A DNA stretch of 6,349 bases, from positions 1 through 6,349 of the forward strand of contig JAEWAX010000126.1 of the NCBI GenBank assembly GCA_023391425.1, given 5' to 3'. This document shows positions 1 to 6,317 of this stretch, in pieces; position 1 is the stretch's first letter; every line of letters starts with the position of its first letter. The DNA comes from Bacillota bacterium. GTDB lineage: Bacteria > Bacillota > Clostridia > Acetivibrionales > DSM-1351. The position numbers were made by a program, and so were the translations under genes. The notes beneath the pieces were generated by a model that ran no database searches, was not told the origin of the DNA, and saw nothing but the letters and a program-made list of their open reading frames with translations.

Positions 1-628
1 TACATTTTTCTATCAGCACTTGATGGACACGGCTCAGTCTTAGTCCATTACCACCAACTTCTCTAAGTTCACTTTCATTTGCTACTATTCCTCCACCAGT
101 ACCACCTAGCGTATACGCTGGTCTGACAATAACAGGGTAATCTATCTCATTTGCAAAAGCTATTGCATCTTCAATAGTATTTACAACTTCGCTGGCGATA
201 ACTGGCTCACCAATGCGTTCCATCGTATCCTTAAAATCCTGCCTATCTTCAGCCATTTTTATGGCCTCAGTAGCTGTACCTAAAAGCTTTACTCCCTGCT
301 CTTCTAAGAAACCTGATTCAGCTAATTCCATTGCCAGGTTTAATCCAGTTTGGCCTCCAAGCGTTGGTAAAATGCTATCAGGTTTTTCAAGTTTAATAAT
401 ATTTTTTACTACTTCAGCCTTAAGTGGCTCTATATATACTTTATCTGCAATATTGGTATCAGTCATTATTGTTGCAGGATTACTATTTACCAATACAACC
501 TCAATTCCCTCTTCTCTTAGAGCTTGACATGCCTGTGTTCCAGCATAGTCAAATTCTGCAGCTTGTCCTATTATAATCGGGCCTGACCCAATAACTAGTA
601 CCTTGTGTATATCACTGCGTTTTGGCAT
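1..628 (-). CDS. carB: Carbamoyl phosphate synthetase large subunit (N-terminal part, cut by window edge)
   Basis: Large, synthetase subunit of glutamine-dependent carbamoyl phosphate synthetase. It uses ammonia delivered by CarA, bicarbonate and two ATP to make carbamoyl phosphate for PyrB and for arginine synthesis. My translation from ATG at 628 gives MPKRSDIHKVLVIGSGPIII and stays open for 209 codons to the window edge; the family is about 1,060-1,070 residues, so about one fifth is present. Visible are the pre-ATP-grasp domain (GSGPIIIGQAAEFDYAGTQA, residues 14-33; GGQTGLN near 91-97) and the start of the first ATP-grasp domain, with RPAYTLGGTGGG at 169-180, the nucleotide-binding loop of the carboxyphosphate site. 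The start is fixed by GGAGGAG six bases upstream. It lies 94 bp after carA, with no terminator between them, so the two are probably cotranscribed. Identification is certain; the C-terminal allosteric domain cannot be seen. Confidence 0.97.
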   Translation of the reverse strand, partial: MPKRSDIHKVLVIGSGPIIIGQAAEFDYAGTQACQALREEGIEVVLVNSNPATIMTDTNIADKVYIEPLKAEVVKNIIKLEKPDSILPTLGGQTGLNLAMELAESGFLEEQGVKLLGTATEAIKMAEDRQDFKDTMERIGEPVIASEVVNTIEDAIAFANEIDYPVIVRPAYTLGGTGGGIVANESELREVGGNGLRLSRVHQVLIEKC

Positions 629-722
629 TTATTACTCCTCCACTTTACAATATTTTTCTTGCTACTCACTTTTACTTTAAATCATTCAACTAATATAAAG
701 ATTCTTTTTTAATTAAATTTTA

Positions 723-1802
723 TTATTTAGTTGTTTCCTTTGCTATCATTTCCATGAATTCATCAAACAGATATGCTGTATCGCCCGGTCCTGGTGATGC
801 TTCTGGGTGAAACTGCACAGTAAAGAGTGGAGCATTTTTATACTTAATACCTTCAATAGTTCTATCATTCATATTGATATGGCTTATACTCATAGTCTCT
901 CTGTTAAGCGAGCTTTCTACAATTGTATATCCATGATTTTGTGATGTAATATAGGTCATATCCTTTTCTAAATCTTTAACCGGGTGATTGCAGCCTCTAT
1001 GCCCATACTTTAGCTTTTCTGTATCTGCGCCATTAGCTAGTGCTGTTAGCTGATGCCCTAGACATATGCCGAAAATTGGTTTCTTACCAATGAGCTTCTT
1101 TATTGTATCTATTTGAAATTGGCAATCCTTTGGGTCACCAGGTCCATTTGACAACATAATACCATCTGGTTCTGTACTTAATATCTCCTCTGCAGTAGCT
1201 GTAGCAGGAAATATGTTGACTTCACAATTTCTCTTTAAAAGCGACCTTACAATGTTTTTCTTCAAGCCGTAGTCTACAAGAGCAATTCTATAACCATTTC
1301 CATCAATATGCTTTAATTGCGGTGTAGTTACTTGAAGAACAGGATTATTGATAGTATAGCTTTTTAGTTCAGATAGCTTTTCTTGAATATCACTAAGGTT
1401 TTCACCTGTGACAATAGTACCCTTCATAGTACCCTTTTCTCTTAAAATTATTGTAAGCTCTCTAGTATCAATTCCCTCTAAGCCAATTATTTCGTTTCGC
1501 TGCAAATATTCATTTAGACTTTCTATAGACCTCCAATTGCTTGGCGTCTTGCATAGTTCTCTAACAATAAATCCTTTTACTTGAGGCTTTACTGATTCAA
1601 CATCATCTAAATTGACACCATAATTGCCTATTAAAGGATAGGTCATGCATACTATCTGTCCACAATAGGATGGGTCTGTCAATACCTCTTGATATCCTGT
1701 CATTCCAGTATTAAAGACAACCTCTCCAACAATATTACCTTCCATTCCAAAGCTATTTCCTTCAAAAACTGTACCATCTTCTAGTAATAAAAAAGCCTTC
1801 AT
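723..1802 (-). CDS. carA: Carbamoyl phosphate synthetase small (glutaminase) subunit
   Basis: Glutamine amidotransferase subunit of carbamoyl phosphate synthetase. It hydrolyses glutamine and channels ammonia to CarB in the cytoplasm. The 359 residues match the usual length of the family. The N-terminal CarA domain is recognisable by FNTGMTGYQEVLTDPSYCGQ (30-49) and YPLIGNYG (55-62). The C-terminal class I amidotransferase domain begins near 172, with SNGPGDP (218-224), the nucleophile elbow GICLGHQ (Cys247), SQNHGY (287-292) and QFHPEASPGP, which supplies His332 and Glu334. The catalytic Cys-His-Glu triad is therefore complete. AGAGGTG four bases before the ATG supports the start. The gene lies downstream of a 347-bp gap containing a large palindrome, so its expression may differ from that of the upstream pyr genes. 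Its place in a pyr operon with PyrR suggests a pyrimidine role, although arginine synthesis would also draw on it. Confidence 0.98.
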   Translation of the reverse strand: MKAFLLLEDGTVFEGNSFGMEGNIVGEVVFNTGMTGYQEVLTDPSYCGQIVCMTYPLIGNYGVNLDDVESVKPQVKGFIVRELCKTPSNWRSIESLNEYLQRNEIIGLEGIDTRELTIILREKGTMKGTIVTGENLSDIQEKLSELKSYTINNPVLQVTTPQLKHIDGNGYRIALVDYGLKKNIVRSLLKRNCEVNIFPATATAEEILSTEPDGIMLSNGPGDPKDCQFQIDTIKKLIGKKPIFGICLGHQLTALANGADTEKLKYGHRGCNHPVKDLEKDMTYITSQNHGYTIVESSLNRETMSISHINMNDRTIEGIKYKNAPLFTVQFHPEASPGPGDTAYLFDEFMEMIAKETTK

Positions 1803-1829
1803 ATTTCACCTCTATAAACTTTAATATTC

Positions 1830-2102
1830 AGCTATCCCATTTGGGAAGTATTTCCATGAGTATAATTCTATATCAGTGGTATTGATACCAAAATAATTGA
1901 TTGAATTGTAATGGTTCATCATAAGTGTTTTTGCCGTCGCACACATTCACCATCCGTGGTTCATAGTGATGCTAAAACCTACATCGTGTAGGTTTTCCGT
2001 CAAACTCACTTATGTCTCACCGACGAATTCATGCAATTATTTTTAACCTATCTTCACCATTGATATAGAATTGTACTCTAATACTTTTCAAATGGGTACG
2101 CT
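1830..2102. repeat. Long imperfect palindrome (MITE-like element or structured RNA) between pyrF and carA
   Basis: This element fills most of the pyrF-carA gap. Its two arms are inverted copies around an axis near 1966-1967. Matching blocks are 1836-1843 with 2089-2096 (8/8), 1861-1875 with 2061-2075 (14/15), 1890-1899 with 2034-2043 (10/10), 1902-1907 with 2026-2031 (6/6) and 1920-1927 with 2007-2014 (8/8). All lie within a few bases of a single dyad axis. The outermost AGC/GCT triplets give the limits used here. The tip splits into a perfect 10-bp hairpin (1974-1996) and a weaker one (1944-1971, CATTCAC with GTGATG plus a one-base bulge), so a transcript would form a long stem ending in a three-way junction. 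I see no coding capacity and no transposase. A non-autonomous inverted-repeat transposon (MITE) is the best guess. A regulatory or processing RNA within the operon is the alternative. I do not recognise the family. Confidence 0.8.
1974..1996. other. Perfect 10-bp hairpin at the tip of the palindrome
   Basis: AAAACCTACA and TGTAGGTTTT are perfect inverted copies separated by TCG. The stem core CCTACA/TGTAGG is flanked by A4 and T4, so in either direction it resembles a short hairpin followed by four Us. That is a weak terminator signature. Because carA and carB lie downstream and still appear to belong to the operon, it is more likely a structural arm of the larger element than an efficient stop. 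Termination activity is only a possibility. Confidence 0.7.
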
Positions 2103-2149
2103 AATTTAACACTAATAAACTATATATCCCTGAATATTTCATGCCCAAC

Positions 2150-3091
2150 TTACTTCTCCTCAAGTGCGGCATTCAGGTCGTCCTTCATTCTGATAACCTC
2201 TGCTCTTGAAGCCTCAGCAAATTTTTCTTCACTATATTCATTTTTCCAAATATCCGACTTGTATGCGCACATTACACTTCTTGAAGCATTTACTATCGCA
2301 CCCAATTTATCTTTTTTGAAGGAATTTACGCAGTCTCTTGCAGTTCCTCCCTGTGCACCATAACCAGGTACTAATATATATGCTTTCTTCATTATTGACC
2401 GAAGTAACTTTGCCTGATTTGGATAAGTAGCACCTACCACCGCTCCAACACTACTATAACCATATTTACCTGTAACAGGCTTGCCCCACTCATTTACATA
2501 CTCAGCCATTACCTCATAAATACTTCTACAGTCCTGTGTAACAAGATCTTGAAGTTGACCCGAGGACTTATTTGAAGTTTTTACGAGCACAAAGATACCT
2601 TTTTCGTTATTTATACAATCATCGATAAATGGCTTTATACCATCTTCGCCTAGATATGGGCTTACTGTTAGTGCATCAACATCAAAAGCCTTTTGCTTGA
2701 TTTCCTGATTAATAGTTGTTGTACCTAAAAACGCTTTTGAATAGGCTTCAGCTGTTGTGCCAATATCATTTCGTTTTCCATCTGCTATAACAATTAAACC
2801 CTTACTTTTAGCATATTTGCAGGTTTCGTCAAAGGCGTACATGCCATCAACGCCATACATTTCATAATATGCAAGCTGGGGTTTTACTGCAGGAACTTGG
2901 TCATATATAGCATCAATTATCATTTTGTTAAACTGAATAATTGCCTCTGAAGCACCCTTCAGGTTTATGCCATATTCCTTAAAGGATTTTTCTTTAATAA
3001 ACGCAGGTATATATTCAATTTTAGGGTCCAAGCCAACAACAGTTGGATTGTTTTTCTCTCGAATACTATCAATAAGTCTGTCAACAAACAT
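2150..3091 (-). CDS. pyrF: Orotidine 5'-phosphate decarboxylase, type 2
   Basis: Catalyses the last step of UMP synthesis, decarboxylation of OMP, in the cytoplasm. From the start chosen here it has 313 residues, which fits the longer type 2 family rather than the roughly 240-residue type 1 enzymes. Key motifs are GLDPK (20-24), VPAVKPQLAYYE (66-77), the catalytic ADGKRNDIG (103-111, with D104, K106 and D109), LTVSPYLGEDG (141-151), the phosphate-binding VPGYGAQGG (241-249) and NASRS (268-272, R271). The frame is open to 3106, but that first ATG has no ribosome binding site. GGAGGAG at 3098-3104 overlaps it and sits six bases before the ATG at 3091, so the shorter form is preferred. It follows pyrC after 100 bp with no clear terminator. 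Downstream is the palindromic element before carA. Confidence 0.97.
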   Translation of the reverse strand: MFVDRLIDSIREKNNPTVVGLDPKIEYIPAFIKEKSFKEYGINLKGASEAIIQFNKMIIDAIYDQVPAVKPQLAYYEMYGVDGMYAFDETCKYAKSKGLIVIADGKRNDIGTTAEAYSKAFLGTTTINQEIKQKAFDVDALTVSPYLGEDGIKPFIDDCINNEKGIFVLVKTSNKSSGQLQDLVTQDCRSIYEVMAEYVNEWGKPVTGKYGYSSVGAVVGATYPNQAKLLRSIMKKAYILVPGYGAQGGTARDCVNSFKKDKLGAIVNASRSVMCAYKSDIWKNEYSEEKFAEASRAEVIRMKDDLNAALEEK

Positions 3092-3097
3092 ATTTAT

Positions 3098-3104
3098 CTC
3101 CTCC
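3098..3104 (-). promoter_or_regulatory. Ribosome binding site deciding the pyrF start
   Basis: GGAGGAG lies six bases upstream of ATG at 3091. The alternative upstream ATG (3106) is abutted by this site rather than preceded by one, and the bases before it (CACTGTATGAAAA) contain no purine-rich Shine-Dalgarno match. Confidence 0.88.
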
Positions 3105-3191
3105 ATTTTTCATACAGTGTTTAACCTTCTCTTATTATTACTTCTGAACCTAAAATTTCAATTATTCGATTTTAACCGCAATCCAGGATTT

Positions 3192-4478
3192 TTATAATAG
3201 CACCTTTTCTCGTACTATTGGGTTTCCACCTACAATTGTATATTGTGGTTGTCCATAGAGCTTGAATCCGTTAAATGGTGAGTTTTTACTCTTTGATTCA
3301 AACATCTGTATATCCACAGTATATTGCTCATTTATGTCAAAAATTAAAATGTCCGCGCATGTTCCTAACTCAATAGTTCCCTTATTCAAGCCTAGCATTT
3401 TCGATGGATTTAAGCACATCTTTTTAACAAGTTCTTCAATAGTCAGATGTCCTGGCTTAACCAAATGCGTTATAGCCAATGGAAATGCTGTTTCGAAACC
3501 AACCATTCCGTTGGAAGCTAGCTTGAATTCTACATTTTTTTCATCTATGTGGTGTGGCGCATGGTCTGTTGATATTATATCAATCGTTCCATCCTTCAAG
3601 CCCTCAATAATAGCATCAACATCTTTTTGTGTTCTCAGTGGTGGGTTTACTTTTGCATTTGTATTAAAGCCTTCACAGGCTTGATCGGTTAGTGAGAAAT
3701 AATGCGGGCAGGTTTCTGCTGTAACATTAACCCCTCTTCTCTTTGCATTTCTGATCAAATCAACACCAAGTTCAGTGCTAACATGTGCTATATGAACTGT
3801 TGCCTTTGTATATTCAGCAAGTATTAGATCCCTAGCTATCATTACTTCCTCTGCTGCAGCAGGATTACCCTTTAACCCTAGTATTGAGGAGTAATAGCCT
3901 TCATTCATAAGTCCATCATCTACTAGGTCCAAGTCCTCACAGTGAGAAATTATTGTTATATCAAACATAGAAGCGTACTGCATAGCTTTTTTCATTAAAG
4001 ATGAGTTATTAACCGGTCTTCCATCGTCTGAAAGTGCAACTGCACCAGCAAACTTCAGCTCACCAATCTCACTTAGTTCCTCACCCTTCAAACCCTTTGA
4101 TACTGCACCAATTGGATATACATTCACCAATCCATCTGATTTAGCTTTATTTAATACATACATTATCAATGCTTCATTATCTAATACGGGGTTTGTATTT
4201 GGCATGCAGGCAATTGAAGTAAAGCCTCCCTTTGCTGCACTTCTGGTTCCAGATTCAATATCCTCTTTGTACTCAAAACCAGGATCTCTCAAATGGCAAT
4301 GTGCATCAACCAGTCCAGGTACTACGTACATTCCTTTTGCTTCTATTATCTCACATCCTGTTGAATCGATATCATTTTCCATTTGAACAACATTTCCATT
4401 ATCTATTAATATATCTAAAACCTTGTTCAATCCAGTTTTAGCATCAATTACATGTCCATTCTTAATCAATAATTTCAT
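3192..4478 (-). CDS. pyrC: Dihydroorotase, class I (PyrC)
   Basis: Zinc amidohydrolase that reversibly cyclises carbamoyl-aspartate to dihydroorotate, the third step of UMP synthesis. The 428 residues are normal for class I bacterial dihydroorotases and much longer than the E. coli class II enzyme. The metal and substrate motifs are in order: DAHCHLRDPG (58-67, metal ligands H60 and H62), CMPNTNP (91-97), SDDG (150-153), ISHCED (177-182, H179), HIAHVST (229-235, H232) and STDHAPH (303-309, D305). In characterised class I enzymes an aspartate in the SDDG position replaces the carbamylated lysine as bridging ligand, and it is present here. No catalytic residue is missing. AGGAGGGG about seven bases before the ATG fixes the start, and the first 17 bases overlap the end of pyrB, suggesting translational coupling with the enzyme that supplies its substrate. 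Confidence 0.98.
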   Translation of the reverse strand: MKLLIKNGHVIDAKTGLNKVLDILIDNGNVVQMENDIDSTGCEIIEAKGMYVVPGLVDAHCHLRDPGFEYKEDIESGTRSAAKGGFTSIACMPNTNPVLDNEALIMYVLNKAKSDGLVNVYPIGAVSKGLKGEELSEIGELKFAGAVALSDDGRPVNNSSLMKKAMQYASMFDITIISHCEDLDLVDDGLMNEGYYSSILGLKGNPAAAEEVMIARDLILAEYTKATVHIAHVSTELGVDLIRNAKRRGVNVTAETCPHYFSLTDQACEGFNTNAKVNPPLRTQKDVDAIIEGLKDGTIDIISTDHAPHHIDEKNVEFKLASNGMVGFETAFPLAITHLVKPGHLTIEELVKKMCLNPSKMLGLNKGTIELGTCADILIFDINEQYTVDIQMFESKSKNSPFNGFKLYGQPQYTIVGGNPIVREKVLL

Positions 4479-5403
4479 TGCTGGATCCCCTCCTAGTTAA
4501 AAGATAAAGCAAAGCCATTCTAACTGCAACTCCGTTTGTTACCTGCTCATTTATTAGAGACTGTTCTCCATCGATTACTGTGGATGAAAGCTCTACTCCC
4601 CTATTTACAGGTCCAGGATGTAACACTATTGCATCATCCTTTGCTAGTTTTAGCCTTTTATCATCAAGTCCAAAGAATCTAGAGTATTCCCTTATGGTTG
4701 GGAATAGTCCCTTCTTTTGGCGTTCTAGCTGTATTCTAAGGCCCATAACAACATCTGCATCCAATATAGCCTCTTGAACCGTACTAAAAACCTTTACACC
4801 AAGCCTTTCAATTCCTGGTGGAATTAGAGTTGCAGGTCCAGAGATACTTACCTCTGCTCCTAGCTTTGTCATACCCCAGATATTACTTCTAGCTACTCTG
4901 CTATGAAGAATATCACCTACTATAGCAACCTTTAGTCCTTTAAGTGTTCCTTTTTTCTCAACTATAGTAAACATATCCAGTAAGGCTTGTGTAGGATGCT
5001 CATTCATACCATCACCAGCATTTATTACTGAAGATTTTATATTTTTTGCAAGAAGATGCGGTGCTCCAGACATTGGATGTCTGATAATAACCACATCTGA
5101 GCCCATACTATCAATGGTCTTCCCAGTATCTATAAGTGTTTCACCCTTCTGCACACTGCTACTTGAAGCTGAGATGTTTGCGGCATTTGCACCCATATAT
5201 TTCGAAGCAAGCTCAAAAGAAAGTCTTGTTCTTGTACTATTTTCATAAAAAAGTGTTATAATCGATTTTCCCTGGAGGTGAGCAGTTTTTTTATTATTTG
5301 AAGTTAAGATATATTTCATTGTCTTAGCAGTGTTTAAAATATATTCTATTTCTTCAGGTGAAATATCTCTGAGTCCAAGTAAGTCCTTAGATTTCAAATT
5401 CAT
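4462..5403 (-). CDS. pyrB: Aspartate carbamoyltransferase, catalytic subunit
   Basis: Condenses carbamoyl phosphate with aspartate, the committed step of pyrimidine synthesis. It has 313 residues, the normal length for a catalytic chain. The carbamoyl-phosphate site is seen in ENSTRTRLSFE (54-64), the mobile loop lysine in VQKGET (K86), IIRHP (R108) and NEHPTQALLD (134-143). The aspartate domain shows GDILHSRVARSN (163-174, R169), LRIQLERQ (222-229) and HPGPVNRGVE (262-271). All expected active-site positions are occupied. No regulatory subunit gene (pyrI) is adjacent, as in other PyrR-controlled Gram-positive operons, so allosteric control of the E. coli type is not expected and control is probably at transcription. 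AAGGA upstream of the ATG supports the start. It begins 12 bp after pyrR and its end overlaps pyrC by 17 bp. Confidence 0.98.
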   Translation of the reverse strand: MNLKSKDLLGLRDISPEEIEYILNTAKTMKYILTSNNKKTAHLQGKSIITLFYENSTRTRLSFELASKYMGANAANISASSSSVQKGETLIDTGKTIDSMGSDVVIIRHPMSGAPHLLAKNIKSSVINAGDGMNEHPTQALLDMFTIVEKKGTLKGLKVAIVGDILHSRVARSNIWGMTKLGAEVSISGPATLIPPGIERLGVKVFSTVQEAILDADVVMGLRIQLERQKKGLFPTIREYSRFFGLDDKRLKLAKDDAIVLHPGPVNRGVELSSTVIDGEQSLINEQVTNGVAVRMALLYLLTRRGSSNEIID

Positions 5404-5415
5404 ATATCCTTACTC

Positions 5416-5955
5416 CTATTCTTTGTTCGTAATAGTAACGCTATTTTCGCCATCGATTTCCTTCACATTTACATGGACTATTTCATTTCTTGAGGTTGGA
5501 ACATTTTTACCAACATAATCAGCTCTAATAGGTAATTCCCTATGTCCTCTGTCAATCAAAACAGCAAGCTGAATCATTTGTGGTCTGTTAATATCCATAA
5601 TAGCATCAATAGCTGCTCTTACAGTTCGTCCAGTATATATTACATCATCAACTAAAACTACAACCTTGTTAGCAACATCAAAGTTTATTTCAGTTCCATT
5701 TATAACCGGATGTTCATTAAGCAAGCTCAAATCATCACGATAAAGAGTTATGTCCAATATGCCAACCGGAATTTCAGCATTTTCTACTGCCTTAATTCTT
5801 TCCGCAATTTTTCTTGCAAGTGGAACCCCTCTTCTTTGAATTCCCATCAGCACAAGATTTTCAACGCCCTTATTCTTTTCAATTATTTCATGAGAAATTC
5901 TTGTGATAGCCCTTGACATTGCACTTTCATCCATTATTTCTGTCTTTTGCACCAT
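5416..5955 (-). CDS. pyrR: PyrR, UMP-responsive pyr operon attenuator protein / uracil phosphoribosyltransferase
   Basis: RNA-binding regulator of pyr operons. With UMP or UTP bound it holds the leader in a form that permits termination; many members also have uracil phosphoribosyltransferase activity. From ATG at 5955 it has 179 residues and begins MVQKTEIMDE, which lines up with the MNQKAVILDE start that I recall for the B. subtilis protein (181 residues). The PRPP-binding loop is LVDDVIYTGRTV (101-112). The conserved DITLYRDDL (68-76) and DRGHRELPIRADYVGKNVPT (135-154) are intact. The frame also has an ATG at 5961, but the ribosome binding site GAGGGG abuts that codon and is six bases from the second, so the second is preferred. 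It is the first gene after the PyrR attenuator, so the protein probably controls its own synthesis. Confidence 0.97.
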   Translation of the reverse strand: MVQKTEIMDESAMSRAITRISHEIIEKNKGVENLVLMGIQRRGVPLARKIAERIKAVENAEIPVGILDITLYRDDLSLLNEHPVINGTEINFDVANKVVVLVDDVIYTGRTVRAAIDAIMDINRPQMIQLAVLIDRGHRELPIRADYVGKNVPTSRNEIVHVNVKEIDGENSVTITNKE

Positions 5956-5961
5956 CGTCAT

Positions 5962-5967
5962 CCCCTC
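5962..5967 (-). promoter_or_regulatory. Ribosome binding site deciding the pyrR start
   Basis: GAGGGG is directly adjacent to the ATG at 5961 (no spacing) and six bases from the ATG at 5955. Normal spacing supports the second ATG, which also matches the usual PyrR N-terminus. Confidence 0.8.
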
Positions 5968-6022
5968 ACTTTTTTATTCAATACTTAAATATATAATTTA
6001 CAACTAATAACAAACATATTTA

Positions 6023-6157
6023 TAAAGAAAACTTAGCTTGTACCGAGCCTGTGGCGAAGGTAGAAGCTTAGTTGCACTTATACTTGAAAAGTGTAAAGAA
6101 AACTTAGCTTGTATCAAACCATAGGAGCAGATAGAAGCTTAGTTGCACTTTTACTTG
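6023..6157 (-). repeat. Two tandem 71-bp hairpin repeats in the pyrR leader
   Basis: Read on the minus strand, unit 1 runs from 6157 to 6087 and unit 2 from 6086 to about 6016, recognisable to 6023. Outside an 18-nt centre they match at 45 of 46 positions: left arm AAGTGCAACTAAGCTTCTA (6150 and 6079), right arm TACAAGCTAAGTTTTCTTTA (6113 and 6042). The centres (6114-6131 and 6043-6060) match at only about half of their positions. Each unit folds: AACUAAGCUU pairs with AAGCUAAGUU at 9 of 10 positions, capped by UAUC/GAUA in unit 1 and UACC/GGUA in unit 2. One U-A pair has become C-G on both sides. Unit 1 adds an outer AAAAGUG/CACUUUU stem. Each stem is followed by UUUUCUUU, so each resembles a weak terminator. 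Both lie between the attenuator terminator and pyrR. The function is unknown and I do not recognise the family. Confidence 0.85.
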
Positions 6158-6171
6158 GTAAAATGTATATC

Positions 6172-6202
6172 AAAAAAGCTTCCCGCCATAGGCAAGAAGC
6201 TT
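6172..6202 (-). terminator. Intrinsic terminator of the pyr attenuator
   Basis: Read on the minus strand, AAGCUUCUUGCC pairs with GGCGGGAAGCUU (12 bp, two of them U-G) around a UAU loop. The last two Us of the stem run on into four more, giving a tract of six Us. It lies downstream of the PyrR-binding hairpin and about 210 bp before pyrR, so it is the conditional stop of the leader. Its 5' strand is shared with the antiterminator. Confidence 0.93.
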
Positions 6203-6266
6203 AAACATATCACAATATAATCATACAAATGATTATAAAAAAATCATATGTGCTTAATATCTCACC
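6191..6266 (-). promoter_or_regulatory. Antiterminator of the pyr attenuator
   Basis: In the RNA, GGUGAG (6266-6261) pairs with CUUGCC (6196-6191), UUAA (6257-6254) with UUAA (6204-6201), and ACAUAU (6251-6246) with AUAUGU (6210-6205). This encloses an AT-rich region with an 8-bp hairpin (6217-6236, loop UUGU). GGUGAG is also the 3' strand of the PyrR hairpin and CUUGCC lies in the 5' strand of the terminator, so the structure excludes both. That is the arrangement expected for the read-through state when UMP is low. The pairing is worked out by eye and the energy was not computed. Confidence 0.75.
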
Positions 6267-6298
6267 TTATAGCCTCTCTGGACTAATTTAAAGGTAAA
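6261..6298 (-). promoter_or_regulatory. PyrR-binding hairpin (anti-antiterminator)
   Basis: The segment 6271-6284 reads AGUCCAGAGAGGCU on the transcript, an exact match to the PyrR-binding consensus ARUCCNGNGAGGYU. It is closed by an 8-bp lower stem, UUUACCUU (6298-6291) with AAGGUGAG (6268-6261), including two U-G pairs. PyrR with UMP stabilises this hairpin, which takes the GGUGAG strand away from the antiterminator and lets the terminator form. It is the only such motif I found in the window, so a single attenuator probably governs the operon from its leader. Confidence 0.95.
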
Positions 6299-6317
6299 TC
6301 ATTAACTTATTAGAGAA

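Noticed and set aside
213..527. An open frame of 104 codons on the plus strand.
   Set aside because: It is antisense to carB, whose translation matches the family throughout. The predicted protein has no recognisable features. The other plus-strand frames over pyrF, pyrC, pyrB and pyrR are rejected for the same reason.
629..722. A terminator or regulatory element between carA and carB.
   Set aside because: The 94-bp gap is AT-rich, with no stable stem before a U-tract; only the carB ribosome binding site is visible.
1820..2109. TTTAA on both sides of the palindrome (1820-1824 and 2105-2109) as a target-site duplication.
   Set aside because: A five-base AT-only match in an AT-rich gap is likely by chance, and the element's exact ends are not certain.
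1823..2138. A further inverted 9-mer, AATATTCAG at 1823-1831 and CTGAATATT at 2130-2138, outside the palindrome.
   Set aside because: It is offset by about 28 bases from the dyad axis of the other blocks, so I did not include it in the element.
1803..2149. A second promoter or PyrR attenuator driving carAB.
   Set aside because: I found no PyrR consensus on the minus strand here, and only weak -35/-10 combinations (for example TTGAAA with TATATC, 18-nt spacing) that are expected by chance in AT-rich DNA.
3171..3186. AATCCTGGATTGCGG in the pyrC-pyrF gap as a second PyrR-binding site.
   Set aside because: It matches only the first part of the ARUCCNGNGAGGYU consensus and lacks GAGGYU. No terminator follows.
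6023..6157. A CRISPR-like array (conserved repeats separated by variable segments).
   Set aside because: There are only two units, the variable part is the tip of a hairpin, and it remains half identical. There are no cas genes.
6168..6206. A 12-codon frame on the minus strand (MFKLLAYGGKLF, then TGA) running exactly across the attenuator terminator, resembling a leader peptide.
   Set aside because: There is no Shine-Dalgarno sequence before its ATG and no run of regulatory codons. The PyrR motif already explains the attenuator.
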